Below, in pieces: positions 35,893 through 44,530 of a stretch of DNA of 64,000 nucleotides. The notes beneath the pieces are model-generated. The model saw only the letters and a list, made by a program, of their open reading frames with translations, did not search any database and was not told the DNA's origin. Origin of the DNA: Actinoplanes lobatus. GTDB taxonomy: Bacteria; Actinomycetota; Actinomycetes; Mycobacteriales; Micromonosporaceae. A program made the translations under genes and the position numbers. Numbering within the stretch: the first letter of the stretch is position 1; the number at the start of each line of letters is the position of its first letter. The DNA lies in NCBI RefSeq assembly GCF_014205215.1, contig NZ_JACHNC010000001.1, positions 5,073,501 through 5,137,500 of the forward strand, in the 5' to 3' direction.

Positions 35893-36642
35893 ATGGAGTC
35901 GTCACAAGCTGACATCAACAGGGAGATCGAGGCGGCGGCCCAGCAATCGGGCGGGCCCCAGCCGAAGATCGACTACGCCCCGTACCGGAGCAGCATCCTC
36001 CGGCACCCCAAGCAGCCGGCACACCTGATCGACCCGGAGGCGGTCGAGCTGTGGGCCCCGGCCTTCGGTCACCGTGACGTCGCCGACGACGAGGCCGACC
36101 TGACCATCCAGCACGCCGGCACCCCGCTGGGCGAGCGGATCGTGGTCACCGGCCGGGTCCTCGACGGCGACGGCCGCCCGGTCGCCGGCCAGCTCGTCGA
36201 GGTGTGGCAGGCCAACGCCGCGGGCCGCTACCGGCACCAGCGCGACCAGCACCCGGCGCCGCACGACCCGAACTTCACCGGAGTGGGCCGGATGCTCACC
36301 GGGCCGGACGGGACCTACCGGTTCCAGACCATCAAGCCGGGACCGTACCCGTGGCGCAACCACATCAACGCGTGGCGGCCCGCCCACATCCACTTCTCGA
36401 TCTTCGGCACCGACTTCACCCAGCGCCTGGTCACCCAGATGTACTTCCCGGGCGACCCGCTGTTCCCGCTCGACCCGATCTACCAGTCGATCACCGACCC
36501 CAAGGCGCGGGAACTGCTGATCGCCCAGTACGACCACGACGTGACCACCCCGGAGTGGAGCACCGGCTACCGCTGGGACATCGTTCTCACCGGCACCCAC
36601 CGCACTCCGCTGGAGTCCGACACCGAGGAAGAAGTCAAATGA
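35893..36642 (+). CDS. pcaH: Protocatechuate 3,4-dioxygenase beta subunit
   Basis: 249 residues; ATG 35893 has GGAG seven bases upstream. Catalytic non-heme Fe(III) subunit that cleaves protocatechuate between the hydroxyls to give 3-carboxy-cis,cis-muconate. Intradiol signature: LVEVWQANAAGRYRHQRDQH, TGPDGTYRFQTIKPGPYPWR (a ligand Tyr) and NAWRPAHIHFSIFG (the HxH ligands). Typical PcaH N-terminal extension is present (YAPYRSSILRHPKQP). It overlaps pcaG by 4 bp; first gene of a seven-gene operon. Confidence 0.96.
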   Translation: MESSQADINREIEAAAQQSGGPQPKIDYAPYRSSILRHPKQPAHLIDPEAVELWAPAFGHRDVADDEADLTIQHAGTPLGERIVVTGRVLDGDGRPVAGQLVEVWQANAAGRYRHQRDQHPAPHDPNFTGVGRMLTGPDGTYRFQTIKPGPYPWRNHINAWRPAHIHFSIFGTDFTQRLVTQMYFPGDPLFPLDPIYQSITDPKARELLIAQYDHDVTTPEWSTGYRWDIVLTGTHRTPLESDTEEEVK

Positions 36643-37202
36643 GCGCGGTTCCCGGGCAGACCGTCGGCCCCTTCTTCCACCTGGGGCTGGAGTACGACGG
36701 CATGAACGAGCTGGTCCCCCCGGGCCACCCGCGGGCGCTGCGCCTGCACGGCCACGTCTACGACGGCGCCGGTGACCCGGTCCCGGACGCGGTCATCGAG
36801 ATCTGGCAGGCCGACCCGCAGGGCCACATCCTGCGCCAGCCCGGCTCGCTGCGCCGCGACGGCTGGACCTTCACCGGCTGGGGCCGCGCCGCCACCGGCC
36901 CGGACGGGCACTACCAGTTCACCACCCTGGAACCGGGCGCCACCGAGCCCGGAAAGGCGCCGTTCTTCGCCGTCACGGTCTTCGCCCGCGGCCTGCTCGA
37001 CCGCCTGTTCACCCGGGCCTACCTGCCGGACGACCCGGACGTCCTGGCCAACGACACCCTGCTGGAGTCGGTCGCGCCGGACCGCCGCGCCACGCTGATC
37101 GCGCGCCGCGATCCGGACGGCGCCGTCTTCGACATCCGCCTCCAGGGCGACGACGAGACGATCTTCCTCACCTACCCGCGCCTTCGCGACGCATGGGCCT
37201 GA
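36639..37202 (+). CDS. pcaG: Protocatechuate 3,4-dioxygenase alpha subunit
   Basis: 187 residues; ATG overlaps the pcaH stop. Opens with the characteristic PGQTVGPFFHLGL and has AVIEIWQADPQGH and TGPDGHYQFTTLEPG. The iron ligands of the beta subunit are not conserved (FFAVTVFARGLLDRLFTRAYLP), as normal for PcaG. Forms the (alpha-beta)-Fe protomer with PcaH. Followed 64 bp later by pcaB. Confidence 0.96.
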   Translation: MSAVPGQTVGPFFHLGLEYDGMNELVPPGHPRALRLHGHVYDGAGDPVPDAVIEIWQADPQGHILRQPGSLRRDGWTFTGWGRAATGPDGHYQFTTLEPGATEPGKAPFFAVTVFARGLLDRLFTRAYLPDDPDVLANDTLLESVAPDRRATLIARRDPDGAVFDIRLQGDDETIFLTYPRLRDAWA

Positions 37203-37266
37203 CGCACGGTTCGTGCCGCGCGTTCCGGGCATCCGGTGGTGAGGCGAAGAGCATGAGGGGTACGCG

Positions 37267-38472
37267 GTGAGCGATCTGTTGTGGCCCGGTGACGAGCGGG
37301 CCGGTGACCTCTTCACGGACGCGGCCGTGTGTGCGGCCATGGTCCGTGCCGAGGCCGCCTGGCTGGCCGCGCTCGTGCTGCACGGCGTCGCCGCCCCGGA
37401 CGCCCGGGACGACCTGAACGGGCTGATCGGCCCGGACGACGTGGCGGCGGTGGCGGCCGGCGCCGAGTCCGGCGGCAACCCGCTCATCCCGCTGCTCAAG
37501 CTCCTCCGCAAACGGCTCGGAGCGCGTAACCCGGCCGCCGCGTCCTGGCTGCACCGGGGCCTCACCAGCCAGGACGTGGTGGACACCGGGCTGGCGCTGT
37601 GCCTGCGCGACGCCGCCGACCGGATCGGCGACGACCTGGCCGCCCAGGCCACGACCCTGGCCCGGCTCGCCGAGGAGCACCGGGACACCCCGATGGCCGG
37701 ACGCACGCTGACCCAGCACGCCGTACCGATCACCTTCGGTCTCAAAGCCGCCGGCTGGCTGACCGGCGTGCTGGACGCCCGGGACCGCCTGGCCGCCGTC
37801 TCGGACCTGCCGTTGCAGGTCGGCGGCGCGGCCGGCAGCCTGGCCGCGCCGGTCGCCCTGTCCGGCTCCGCGGTGGTGGTCGGCGACCTGATCGAGACCA
37901 CCGCGGAGACCCTCGGCCTGCCGGTGCGCGACCCCTGGCACACCGCCCGGGCGCCGCTCACCGGCCTCGCCGACGCCATGGTGACCTGCACCGACGCGTG
38001 GGGGCGGATCGCCAACGACGTGCTCGTCGCCGCCCGGCCGGAGATCCACGAGCTGTCCGAGGGCACGGTCGCCGGGCGCGGCGGCTCGTCGGCCATGCCG
38101 AACAAGCAGAACCCGGTGCTGTCCGTCCTGGTCAAGCGGGCCGCGCTGGCCGCCCCGTTCCTGGCCGCGACCGTGCACGCGGGCGCGGCCGCCGCCGTCG
38201 ACGAGCGGCCGGACGGCGGCTGGCACGTCGAATGGGCCACCCTGCGCACGCTGGCCCGCCGCACCGTGACGGCCGGCTCGCAGACCGCCGAGCTGCTGGC
38301 CGGGCTCCAGGTGGAGACCGCCTGGATGACCGCCAACCTGACCGCGGCCCGGCCCGGGATCGACGCCGAACAGCGGTCGATCAACCCGGGCGCGGCCTCC
38401 GGCGAGCCCTACCCGGGCACCACCGACCGGATCATCGACGCCGCCATCGCCCGTGCGAAGGAGCACCGCTGA
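37267..38472 (+). CDS. pcaB: 3-carboxy-cis,cis-muconate cycloisomerase
   Basis: 401 residues, GTG start behind GAGGGG. Fumarase/aspartase superfamily: WLHRGLTSQDVVDTGL, RTLTQHAVPITFGLKAAGW, and signature GGSSAMPNKQNPVL (family GSSxMPxKxNP). Converts 3-carboxy-cis,cis-muconate to 4-carboxymuconolactone. The length is shorter than some (about 450) because the C-terminal domain is reduced. Step 2 of the protocatechuate branch, between pcaG and the fused pcaDC. Confidence 0.93.
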   Translation: MSDLLWPGDERAGDLFTDAAVCAAMVRAEAAWLAALVLHGVAAPDARDDLNGLIGPDDVAAVAAGAESGGNPLIPLLKLLRKRLGARNPAAASWLHRGLTSQDVVDTGLALCLRDAADRIGDDLAAQATTLARLAEEHRDTPMAGRTLTQHAVPITFGLKAAGWLTGVLDARDRLAAVSDLPLQVGGAAGSLAAPVALSGSAVVVGDLIETTAETLGLPVRDPWHTARAPLTGLADAMVTCTDAWGRIANDVLVAARPEIHELSEGTVAGRGGSSAMPNKQNPVLSVLVKRAALAAPFLAATVHAGAAAAVDERPDGGWHVEWATLRTLARRTVTAGSQTAELLAGLQVETAWMTANLTAARPGIDAEQRSINPGAASGEPYPGTTDRIIDAAIARAKEHR

Positions 38473-38536
38473 TGACCGGCCGCCGGTACGCCGTACCCCT
38501 GAAAAAGCTCGCGCCGAGGCGCGGAGAGGGACCAGA

Positions 38537-39661
38537 TTGCTGACCGCGACCACCTTCACCGACGCCCCCGGCCGGCCGTTGCTGCTGCTCGGGCCGTCGG
38601 TGGGGACCACCGCCGAGACGCTGTGGGCACGCTGCGCCGCCCGCCTCTACGGCCGTTACCACGTGGTGGGCTGGGATCTGCCCGGCCATGGCCGCAGCGC
38701 CCCGGCGACCGGCCCGTACACCATCGCCGACCTGGCCCGGGAGGTGCTCGCGCTGGCCGGGCGGATCCGGCCGGGGGAGGCCTTCGGCTACGCCGGCGAC
38801 TCGATCGGCGGCGCCGTCGGCCTGCAACTCCTGCTGGACGCGCCCGAGCGGGTGACCGCGGCCGCGCTGCTCTGCACCGGCGCGCGGATCGGCGAGGCGC
38901 CGATGTGGCACGACCGGGCGAAACTGGTCCGGGCCGAGGGCATGGAGCCGGTGGTCGCCGGATCCCGGGAGCGCTGGTTCGCGCCCGGATTCACCGGCGC
39001 CGAGCCGCTGATCGCGGCGCTGCGGGCCACCGACACGGAGAGCTACGCGCGGGCGTGCGAGGCGCTGGCCGAGTTCGACGTCCGCGACCGGCTCGCCGAG
39101 ATCGCCGCCCCGGTGCTGGCGGTGGCCGGCGGGCACGACAAGCCGACCCCGGTGGACAGCCTGGCCGCCATCGCGGACGGCGTCCTGCACGGCCGCCTGG
39201 TGGTCCTCGACGACGTCGCCCACCTGGCCCCGGCCGAGGCCCCGGAGGTCGTCGCCACCCTGCTCGACCAGCACTTCGACGAGCTGCGCGCGACCGGCAT
39301 CAGCGTCCGCCGGGAGGTGCTCGGGCCGGCGCACGTGGACCGGGCCACCGCCGGGACCACCGCGTTCACCCGCGACTTCCAGGACATGATCACCCGGTAC
39401 GCGTGGGCCGAGATCTGGACCCGCCCCGGCCTGGAACGGCGGGACCGCTCGCTGATCACCCTGACCGCCCTGATCGCTCTCGGACACCACGAGGAGCTGG
39501 CCATGCACGTACGGGCGGCCCGCACCAACGGCCTGTCCGACGACGAGATCAAGGAACTGATCCTCCAGACCGCGATCTACTGTGGCGTTCCCGCCGCCAA
39601 CACCGCCTTCCGGATCGCCCAGCGCGTCCTGACCGAGCTCGACGAGGAGCAGCACCAGTGA
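38537..39661 (+). CDS. pcaL: Fused 3-oxoadipate enol-lactonase / 4-carboxymuconolactone decarboxylase
   Basis: 374 residues. The TTG at 38537 is chosen: GGAGAGGG ends six bases before it and the protein then opens at the first hydrolase strand. Residues about 1-245 are an alpha/beta hydrolase (VVGWDLPGHGRSAP; nucleophile Ser in YAGDSIGGAVGLQ; final His near DDVAHLAP). Residues about 250-374 are the decarboxylase (RDFQDMITRYAWAEIWTRPGLERRDRSLITLTALIALGHHEE). The order D then C matches the actinobacterial PcaL fusion. It carries out two consecutive steps and overlaps pcaF by 4 bp. Confidence 0.93.
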   Translation: MLTATTFTDAPGRPLLLLGPSVGTTAETLWARCAARLYGRYHVVGWDLPGHGRSAPATGPYTIADLAREVLALAGRIRPGEAFGYAGDSIGGAVGLQLLLDAPERVTAAALLCTGARIGEAPMWHDRAKLVRAEGMEPVVAGSRERWFAPGFTGAEPLIAALRATDTESYARACEALAEFDVRDRLAEIAAPVLAVAGGHDKPTPVDSLAAIADGVLHGRLVVLDDVAHLAPAEAPEVVATLLDQHFDELRATGISVRREVLGPAHVDRATAGTTAFTRDFQDMITRYAWAEIWTRPGLERRDRSLITLTALIALGHHEELAMHVRAARTNGLSDDEIKELILQTAIYCGVPAANTAFRIAQRVLTELDEEQHQ

Positions 39662-40836
39662 CCGATTCGTTCGTCTACGCCGCCGCCCGTACCCCGTTCG
39701 GCCGCTACTCCGGCGCCCTCGCCGACGTGCGCCCCGACGACCTGGCCGCCACCGCCCTGACCGGCCTGCTCGCCAAGGCCCCGGACCTGGACCCCGGCCG
39801 CATCGACGACGTCTACTGGGGCAACGCCAACGGCGCCGGCGAGGACAACCGCAACGTCGGCCGGATGGCCGTGCTGCTCGCCGGCCTGCCCACCAGCGTC
39901 CCGGCGTCGACCGTGAACCGGCTCTGCGGCTCCAGCCTGGACGCCGCCATCATCGGCTCCCGGGCGATCGCCGCCGGGGACGCCGAGATCGTGGTGATCG
40001 GCGGCGTCGAGTCGATGACCCGGGCCCCGTGGGTGCTGCCGAAACCGTCCCGCGCCTTCCCGGCCGGCAACCTGGAGGCGGTCTCCACCACGCTCGGCTG
40101 GCGCCTGGTCAACCCGCGGATGCCGGCCGAGTGGACGATCTCGCTGGGTGAGTGCAACGAGCAGCTGGGGGAGAAGTACGGCATCTCCCGGGACCGGCAG
40201 GACGCGTTCGCGGCCCGTTCCCACCAGCTCGCCGACAAGGCCTGGAACGACGGCTTCTACGACTCCCTGACCGTGCCGGCCGGTGACCTGACCAGGGACG
40301 AGGGCATCCGGCCCGACAGCAGCGCCGAGAAGCTCGCCAAACTCAAGCCGTCCTTCCGCAGGGAGGGGACGATCACCGCCGGCAACGCCTCCCCGCTCAA
40401 CGACGGCGCCGGGGCCGTGCTGCTCGGCACCGCGGCCGCCGCCTTCCACATCGGCTTCGACCCGATCGCCCGGATCGCCGGCCGCGGCGCGCACGCCCTC
40501 GACCCGCAGGACTTCGGGTTCGCCCCGGTCCAGGCCGCCGAGAAGGCGCTGCGGCAGGCCGGCATCGGCTGGTCCGACGTCGGCGCGGTCGAACTCAACG
40601 AGGCGTTCGCCGTACAGTCGCTGGCCTGCGTCGACGCCTGGGGCATCGACCCGGGGATCGTCAACACCCGCGGCGGCGCCATCGCCATCGGCCACCCGCT
40701 CGGCGCGTCCGGCGCCCGGATCCTCGGCACCCTCGCCCACGTGCTGCGCGAACGCAACCAGCGCTGGGGTGTCGCGGCCATCTGTATCGGCGTGGGCCAG
40801 GCCCTCGCCGTCGTCCTGGAGAACTGCACTCAGTGA
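39658..40836 (+). CDS. pcaF: 3-oxoadipyl-CoA thiolase
   Basis: 392 residues; GTG start overlapping the pcaL stop. Thiolase: active-site C90 (TVNRLCGSSLDA), NEAFAVQSL, His in GGAIAIGHPLGASGAR and second Cys in ICIGVGQ (family CxGxG). Cleaves 3-oxoadipyl-CoA to succinyl-CoA and acetyl-CoA, the final step of the pathway. It precedes the CoA-transferase genes with a 4-bp overlap, so the order is step 6 before step 5. Confidence 0.94.
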   Translation: MTDSFVYAAARTPFGRYSGALADVRPDDLAATALTGLLAKAPDLDPGRIDDVYWGNANGAGEDNRNVGRMAVLLAGLPTSVPASTVNRLCGSSLDAAIIGSRAIAAGDAEIVVIGGVESMTRAPWVLPKPSRAFPAGNLEAVSTTLGWRLVNPRMPAEWTISLGECNEQLGEKYGISRDRQDAFAARSHQLADKAWNDGFYDSLTVPAGDLTRDEGIRPDSSAEKLAKLKPSFRREGTITAGNASPLNDGAGAVLLGTAAAAFHIGFDPIARIAGRGAHALDPQDFGFAPVQAAEKALRQAGIGWSDVGAVELNEAFAVQSLACVDAWGIDPGIVNTRGGAIAIGHPLGASGARILGTLAHVLRERNQRWGVAAICIGVGQALAVVLENCTQ

Positions 40837-41495
40837 AGACACGCACAACCGACGCGCTGACCGCGGTCAAGGAGATCAACGACGGGGACACGGTCCTCGT
40901 CGGCGGGTTCGGCATGGCCGGGATGCCGGTCGAGCTGATCGACGCGCTGATCGAGCACGGCGCCGGCGACCTCACCATCGTCAGCAACAACGCCGGGAAC
41001 GGGGACACCGGCCTGGCCGCGCTGATCGCCGCGGGACGCGTACGAAAAATGGTCTGCTCCTTTCCGCGCCAAGCGGACTCCTGGCACTTCGACGGCATGT
41101 ACCGGGCCGGAAAGATCGAGCTGGAGCTGGTCCCGCAGGGCAACCTGGCCGAGCGGATGCGCGCGGCCGGCGCCGGGATCGGCGCCTTCTACTGCCCGAC
41201 CGGCGTCGGCACCCCGATCGCCGAGGGGCGGGAGACGAGGGTCATCGACGGCCGCGAGTACGTCCTGGAGTACCCGATCCACGGCGACGTCGCCCTGATC
41301 CGCGCGCACGTCGCCGACCGGCTCGGCAACCTCGTCTACCGCAAGACGGCCCGCAACTTCGGCCCGGTCATGGCGACCGCCGCCAAGCTAACGATCGCCC
41401 AGGTGTCGAGGATCGTCGAGATCGGCGAACTCGACCCGGAGAACATCGTGACCCCCTCCATCTACGTGAACCGGCTCGTGGAGGTCCCGCGATGA
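40833..41495 (+). CDS. pcaI: 3-oxoadipate CoA-transferase alpha subunit
   Basis: 220 residues; GTG start in a GTGA overlap with pcaF. CoA-transferase family I subunit A: INDGDTVLVGGFGMAGMPVELIDAL, LTIVSNNAGNGDTGLAAL, ELVPQGNLAERMRAAGAGIGAFYCPTGVGT (each shown here in part). Works with PcaJ to move CoA from succinyl-CoA to beta-ketoadipate. Confidence 0.95.
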   Translation: MKTRTTDALTAVKEINDGDTVLVGGFGMAGMPVELIDALIEHGAGDLTIVSNNAGNGDTGLAALIAAGRVRKMVCSFPRQADSWHFDGMYRAGKIELELVPQGNLAERMRAAGAGIGAFYCPTGVGTPIAEGRETRVIDGREYVLEYPIHGDVALIRAHVADRLGNLVYRKTARNFGPVMATAAKLTIAQVSRIVEIGELDPENIVTPSIYVNRLVEVPR

Positions 41496-42118
41496 AGACC
41501 GCCGAACTCGCCCAGCTCATCGCCGCGGACATCCCCGAGGGCGCCTACGTCAACCTCGGCATCGGCCAGCCCACGTCGATCGCCCGATACTTGAAACCGG
41601 ACAGCGGCGTCATCCTGCACACCGAGAACGGCATGCTCGGCATGGGCGAGGTGGTGCCCGACGAGGAGGCCGACCGGGACCTCACCAACGCCGGAAAACA
41701 GCCGGTCACCGAACTGCCCGGCGCCGCCTACTTCCACCACGCCGACAGCTTCGCCATGATGCGCGGCGGCCACCTCGACGTCTGCGTGATGGGCGCCTTC
41801 CAGGTGTCCGCCGACGGCGACCTGGCCAACTGGCACACCGGCGCACCGGACGCCATCCCCGCGGTCGGCGGCGCCATGGACCTCGCGGTCGGCGCCAAGG
41901 AGGTCTGGGTGATGATGACCCTCTTCACCAAGACCGGCGAGCCGAAACTCGTTCCGGCCTGCACCTACCCGTTGACCGGCAAGGCGTGCGTGACCCGCGT
42001 CTACACCGACGTGGCCACCTTCCTGATCACCCCCGACGGCGTCCAGGTCCGCGACACCCACGGGATCACCGTCGACGACCTGACCGCCCGCCTCGACGTG
42101 CCCCTGCTGGCCCCCTGA
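41492..42118 (+). CDS. pcaJ: 3-oxoadipate CoA-transferase beta subunit
   Basis: 208 residues; ATG overlaps the pcaI stop. Catalytic Glu is E45 in HTENGMLGMG, the covalent CoA acceptor of the family. NLGIGQPTS and GGHLDVCVMGAFQVSADGDLANW are typical subunit B segments. Last gene of the pca operon; a repeat part-copy follows about 80 bp downstream. Confidence 0.95.
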   Translation: MKTAELAQLIAADIPEGAYVNLGIGQPTSIARYLKPDSGVILHTENGMLGMGEVVPDEEADRDLTNAGKQPVTELPGAAYFHHADSFAMMRGGHLDVCVMGAFQVSADGDLANWHTGAPDAIPAVGGAMDLAVGAKEVWVMMTLFTKTGEPKLVPACTYPLTGKACVTRVYTDVATFLITPDGVQVRDTHGITVDDLTARLDVPLLAP

Positions 42119-42198
42119 ACCCCACCGGCGGGCAGCGGGCTCAACGTCGCGCCTCCCGCCCGCCGGTTGGTCAAAACCCAGATTTCGTACGACAGAGC

Positions 42199-42253
42199 CG
42201 CGATCCCCTGCCCACGCCCGCCTGTGCCGCGCCCGCCGGGCTGAGATCGGTGG
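42199..42253. repeat. Part-copy of dispersed repeat also found at 45.2 and 45.8 kb
   Basis: The stretch around CCTGTGCCGCGCCCGCCGGG (42221-42240) and AGATCGGTGG, with the preceding CTGCCCAC, matches the inner ends of both arms of the large inverted-repeat element at 45156-45942. It lies in the 139-bp gap between pcaJ and the convergent TIGR00725 gene. Confidence 0.6.
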
Positions 42254-42257
42254 TCCC

Positions 42258-42728
42258 TCAGCGCAGGACGAACTCGACGGCAGACTCGGGCGTGTCCACG
42301 TGGTGGATGCCCGGCACCGGGGTGCCGTCGGCGTGCGTGATCCGCCAGCCGCCCAGGGCGACCACCGGCAGGTCGCCGCGGCGCATGCCGAGGGCGATCT
42401 CGCTGAGCGTGCCCCACGAGCCGCCGACGCTGATCAGGGCGTCCGCGCTCCGGACGAGGATCGCGTTCCGGGCCTGACCCATCCCGGTGACCACGGTCGC
42501 CGACAGATCCGGCGACGCCCCGGCCCGGCTGTCCCCGGACCACACCCCGACGACCAGCCCGCCCCGGGACCGCGCGCCGGCCGCGACCGCGGTCATCACC
42601 CCGGCCCCGCCGCCGCAGAGCACCACCGCGCCCGCCCCGGCGAGCAGCTCACCGACCCGCCGTGCCCGCTCGGTCTCCTCCACGGTGCATTCCGCGGGCC
42701 CGCAAACCGCGATCTGAACAGATGCCAT
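42258..42728 (-). CDS. TIGR00725-family protein (LOG/MoCo-carrier-like Rossmann fold)
   Basis: 156 residues. A nucleotide-binding Rossmann fold: QIAVCGPAE, VVLCGGGAGVMTAVAAGARSRGG (glycine-rich loop), VRSADALISVGGSWGTLSEIALGMRRG. The GGxGTxxE-type element resembles LOG cytokinin-activating enzymes, but the PGGxGTxxE motif is replaced by VGGSWGTLSE. Members are often annotated as TIGR00725 with unknown function. ATG 42728 gives an immediate first strand. Stands alone; convergent with the pca operon. Confidence 0.8.
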   Translation of the reverse strand: MASVQIAVCGPAECTVEETERARRVGELLAGAGAVVLCGGGAGVMTAVAAGARSRGGLVVGVWSGDSRAGASPDLSATVVTGMGQARNAILVRSADALISVGGSWGTLSEIALGMRRGDLPVVALGGWRITHADGTPVPGIHHVDTPESAVEFVLR

Positions 42729-42984
42729 GACGGCATTCTGGTCACCCGGCGTGGTGCGATCGTGCGCCAGGTGGCTCTCCGTGCGGAAACGGCGCCCTCC
42801 ACTCCCGCGCCGCTTGAATCGCGGCGGGATGGGCGAACACCCGCCGTCGAGCGGTTTCAACGGCAGGTGGGCGCACGCGGTCGCGTTGTCGTGTGTGTCG
42901 GCGTGCCCTATGGGGTCGGTGGTTGCCTGCGCGCCGCGTCTTGTGTGCGGCCACCCGCTTGGGTGCGGGATTCGGGGAAGCGCA

Positions 42985-43026
42985 GCAGCGGCACCGGGAC
43001 GCCGTCTGGCGTCCCGGTGCCGCTGC
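42985..43026. repeat. 19-bp perfect hairpin, 4-base loop
   Basis: Left arm 42985-43003 (begins GCAGCGGCACCGGGACGCC) pairs fully with 43008-43026 around GTCT. No T-run on either side. It could terminate LPMO transcripts about 260 bp past their stop, or be a structured mobile repeat. Confidence 0.65.
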
Positions 43027-43229
43027 CGGTGAACTGCCGCGGTGGGGTGACCGCGGCGGGAGTGCCCGCCGCTTCGGGCCGGAGGAACCGGCGGCCTGGC
43101 GGCGGTGACGGGAGCGGGTGGGGCGCCCGCGCTTCCCGTCGTGGAGTCACAGCACGTGCGTGGACGGAGCCGAGCCACGCGGATGTTGCCTGGCCTCCGT
43201 TTCTGGGGGATGGGGGACGGCTAGATCTC

Positions 43230-43243
43230 TGGGAGCGCTCCCA
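43230..43243. promoter_or_regulatory. CebR/CelR-type operator downstream of LPMO gene
   Basis: TGGGAGCGCTCCCA is an exact match to the 14-bp palindrome bound by the LacI-family regulators CebR (Streptomyces) and CelR (Thermobifida), which control cellulose-use genes. It lies 42 bp beyond the stop of an LPMO gene, not ahead of it. No cellulase start is within reach in either direction. Confidence 0.7.
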
Positions 43244-43284
43244 TTAATCGCACTGTAACAAAGATGAACGCCGATGCGAAAGGG

Positions 43285-44382
43285 TCAGGTGGTGGCCGCG
43301 CAGGTGAGCGTCGGCGCGACCGCCGTGCCCGAGCCGAGGAAGCCGAAGGTCGTGCTCGCGCCGGCCGCAAGGCTGCCGTTGTACGACGCGTTCGTCGCCA
43401 CGGCCGTACTGCCGTTGGTGGTGAGGCTCGCGTTCCAGACCTGCTGGATCGGTGACGTGCCCGGGTAGGTCAGCGTCACGGTCCAGCCCTTCACCGCCGC
43501 GGAGCCCGCGGTCACCTTGACCTCACCCTGGTAGCCGCCCGACCACTGCGACGTCACCGAGTGGGTCGCGGCACAGGAGCCGGTCACCGGCGGCGTGGAC
43601 GTGCTGGGCGACACCGACGGCGACACCGACGGGGAGGTCGACGGCGATGACGAGGGCGAGGTGGACGGGGACGACGACGGCGAACTGGTGGCGCCGCCGA
43701 AGTTCACGTCACTGCAGAAGTAGTACGACTGGTCCAGGTGGCTGGCCTGCCAGATGGTGTAGAGCATGGCCCGCCCGGACCGGCCGGACACGCTGACCGG
43801 GATGTCCATCTGCACGCCGTTGGTCAGCTGCTGGGTCCACTGTGCCGCCGGTGTGTTCGGCACCGTGGTCAGCAGTTGCAGATCGGACCACTTGAGAGCG
43901 GTGGTCACCGGATTGAAGCCGGGCTTGGTCACGTAGACCCGGATGTAGTCGGCGCCGTGCCGCGCCCCGTCGAAGAGGTGCACCGTGAACGAGTTGCCGA
44001 TCGACGTGGCCTTCCAGTCGCCGATCGCGTCCATGGCGTTGTAGCGTCCGCTCTCGGTGTGCCCGGCGCTGCACAGCTGACCGTCCGGGATGACGGTCTC
44101 GTGCTGGCCGGCCACACCCTCACGGAACAGGCCGTTCCAGTTCCACATGGCGTTCGGGTTGGCCTGCCATGCCTGCCAGCACATCGGATCCTCGGTGGCC
44201 ATGATCGGGTTCTGGAAGTCCGAGCCCCATCGCTCGAAACAGCCGTAGTTGCGGGATGCCGGGCCGGTGACGTTGCCGTGCGCGGCGGCCGGGCCGCTCT
44301 GCACGGCGAGCACGGTGAGCGACGCGGCCAAGGCCGCTACCACGGCACTGATCAAAAACTTGATGCGTACGGATGTAAGCAT
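43285..44382 (-). CDS. AA10 lytic polysaccharide monooxygenase with CBM2
   Basis: 365 residues. The signal peptide ends at Ala34, so the mature protein begins at H35 (AHGNVTGP), the N-terminal copper His; the second is H142 (DGARHGADYIRVY). AA10 core about 35-230, with SDFQNPI and NPNAMWNWNGLFREG as in cellulose-active members. A Ser/Pro/Thr linker of simple repeats (PSTSPSSSPSTSP) spans about 232-267. C-terminal CBM2 about 268-365 has conserved Trp and bracketing Cys (SCAATHSVTSQWSGGYQGEV to LTCAATT). Secreted oxidase that breaks crystalline cellulose or chitin. Confidence 0.93.
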   Translation of the reverse strand: MLTSVRIKFLISAVVAALAASLTVLAVQSGPAAAHGNVTGPASRNYGCFERWGSDFQNPIMATEDPMCWQAWQANPNAMWNWNGLFREGVAGQHETVIPDGQLCSAGHTESGRYNAMDAIGDWKATSIGNSFTVHLFDGARHGADYIRVYVTKPGFNPVTTALKWSDLQLLTTVPNTPAAQWTQQLTNGVQMDIPVSVSGRSGRAMLYTIWQASHLDQSYYFCSDVNFGGATSSPSSSPSTSPSSSPSTSPSVSPSVSPSTSTPPVTGSCAATHSVTSQWSGGYQGEVKVTAGSAAVKGWTVTLTYPGTSPIQQVWNASLTTNGSTAVATNASYNGSLAAGASTTFGFLGSGTAVAPTLTCAATT

Positions 44383-44530
44383 GTGAACTCAGCACTCCTG
44401 AGCTCGGGACCGTCACTCGGCGCGACAGGTCCGCCTGCGGTGGACTGGCGGAAGCTGCCCATGCCTCCGCGCCGCGTGGCTCCGGCGGCGTGCTGTGGCC
44501 ACAGCCTCGCCCAGTGATCGAGAGAAGTCA

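Larger units (their letters stand above)
42729..43284. other. 556-bp gap with a 19-bp hairpin and a CebR-type box
   Basis: No reading frame here resembles a protein. The gap holds a perfect 19-bp stem-loop (42985-43026), a further run of imperfect GC-rich inverted repeats to about 43110, and a 14-bp CebR-like palindrome at 43230-43243. It lies downstream of the LPMO gene stop and upstream of the TIGR00725 gene, both on the minus strand. Confidence 0.6.

Noticed and set aside
43264..43468. Short plus-strand frames starting just after the CebR box
   Set aside because: They run antisense to the CBM2 coding part and are Arg/Ala/Gly-rich without motifs. The box therefore has no supported target gene in this direction.
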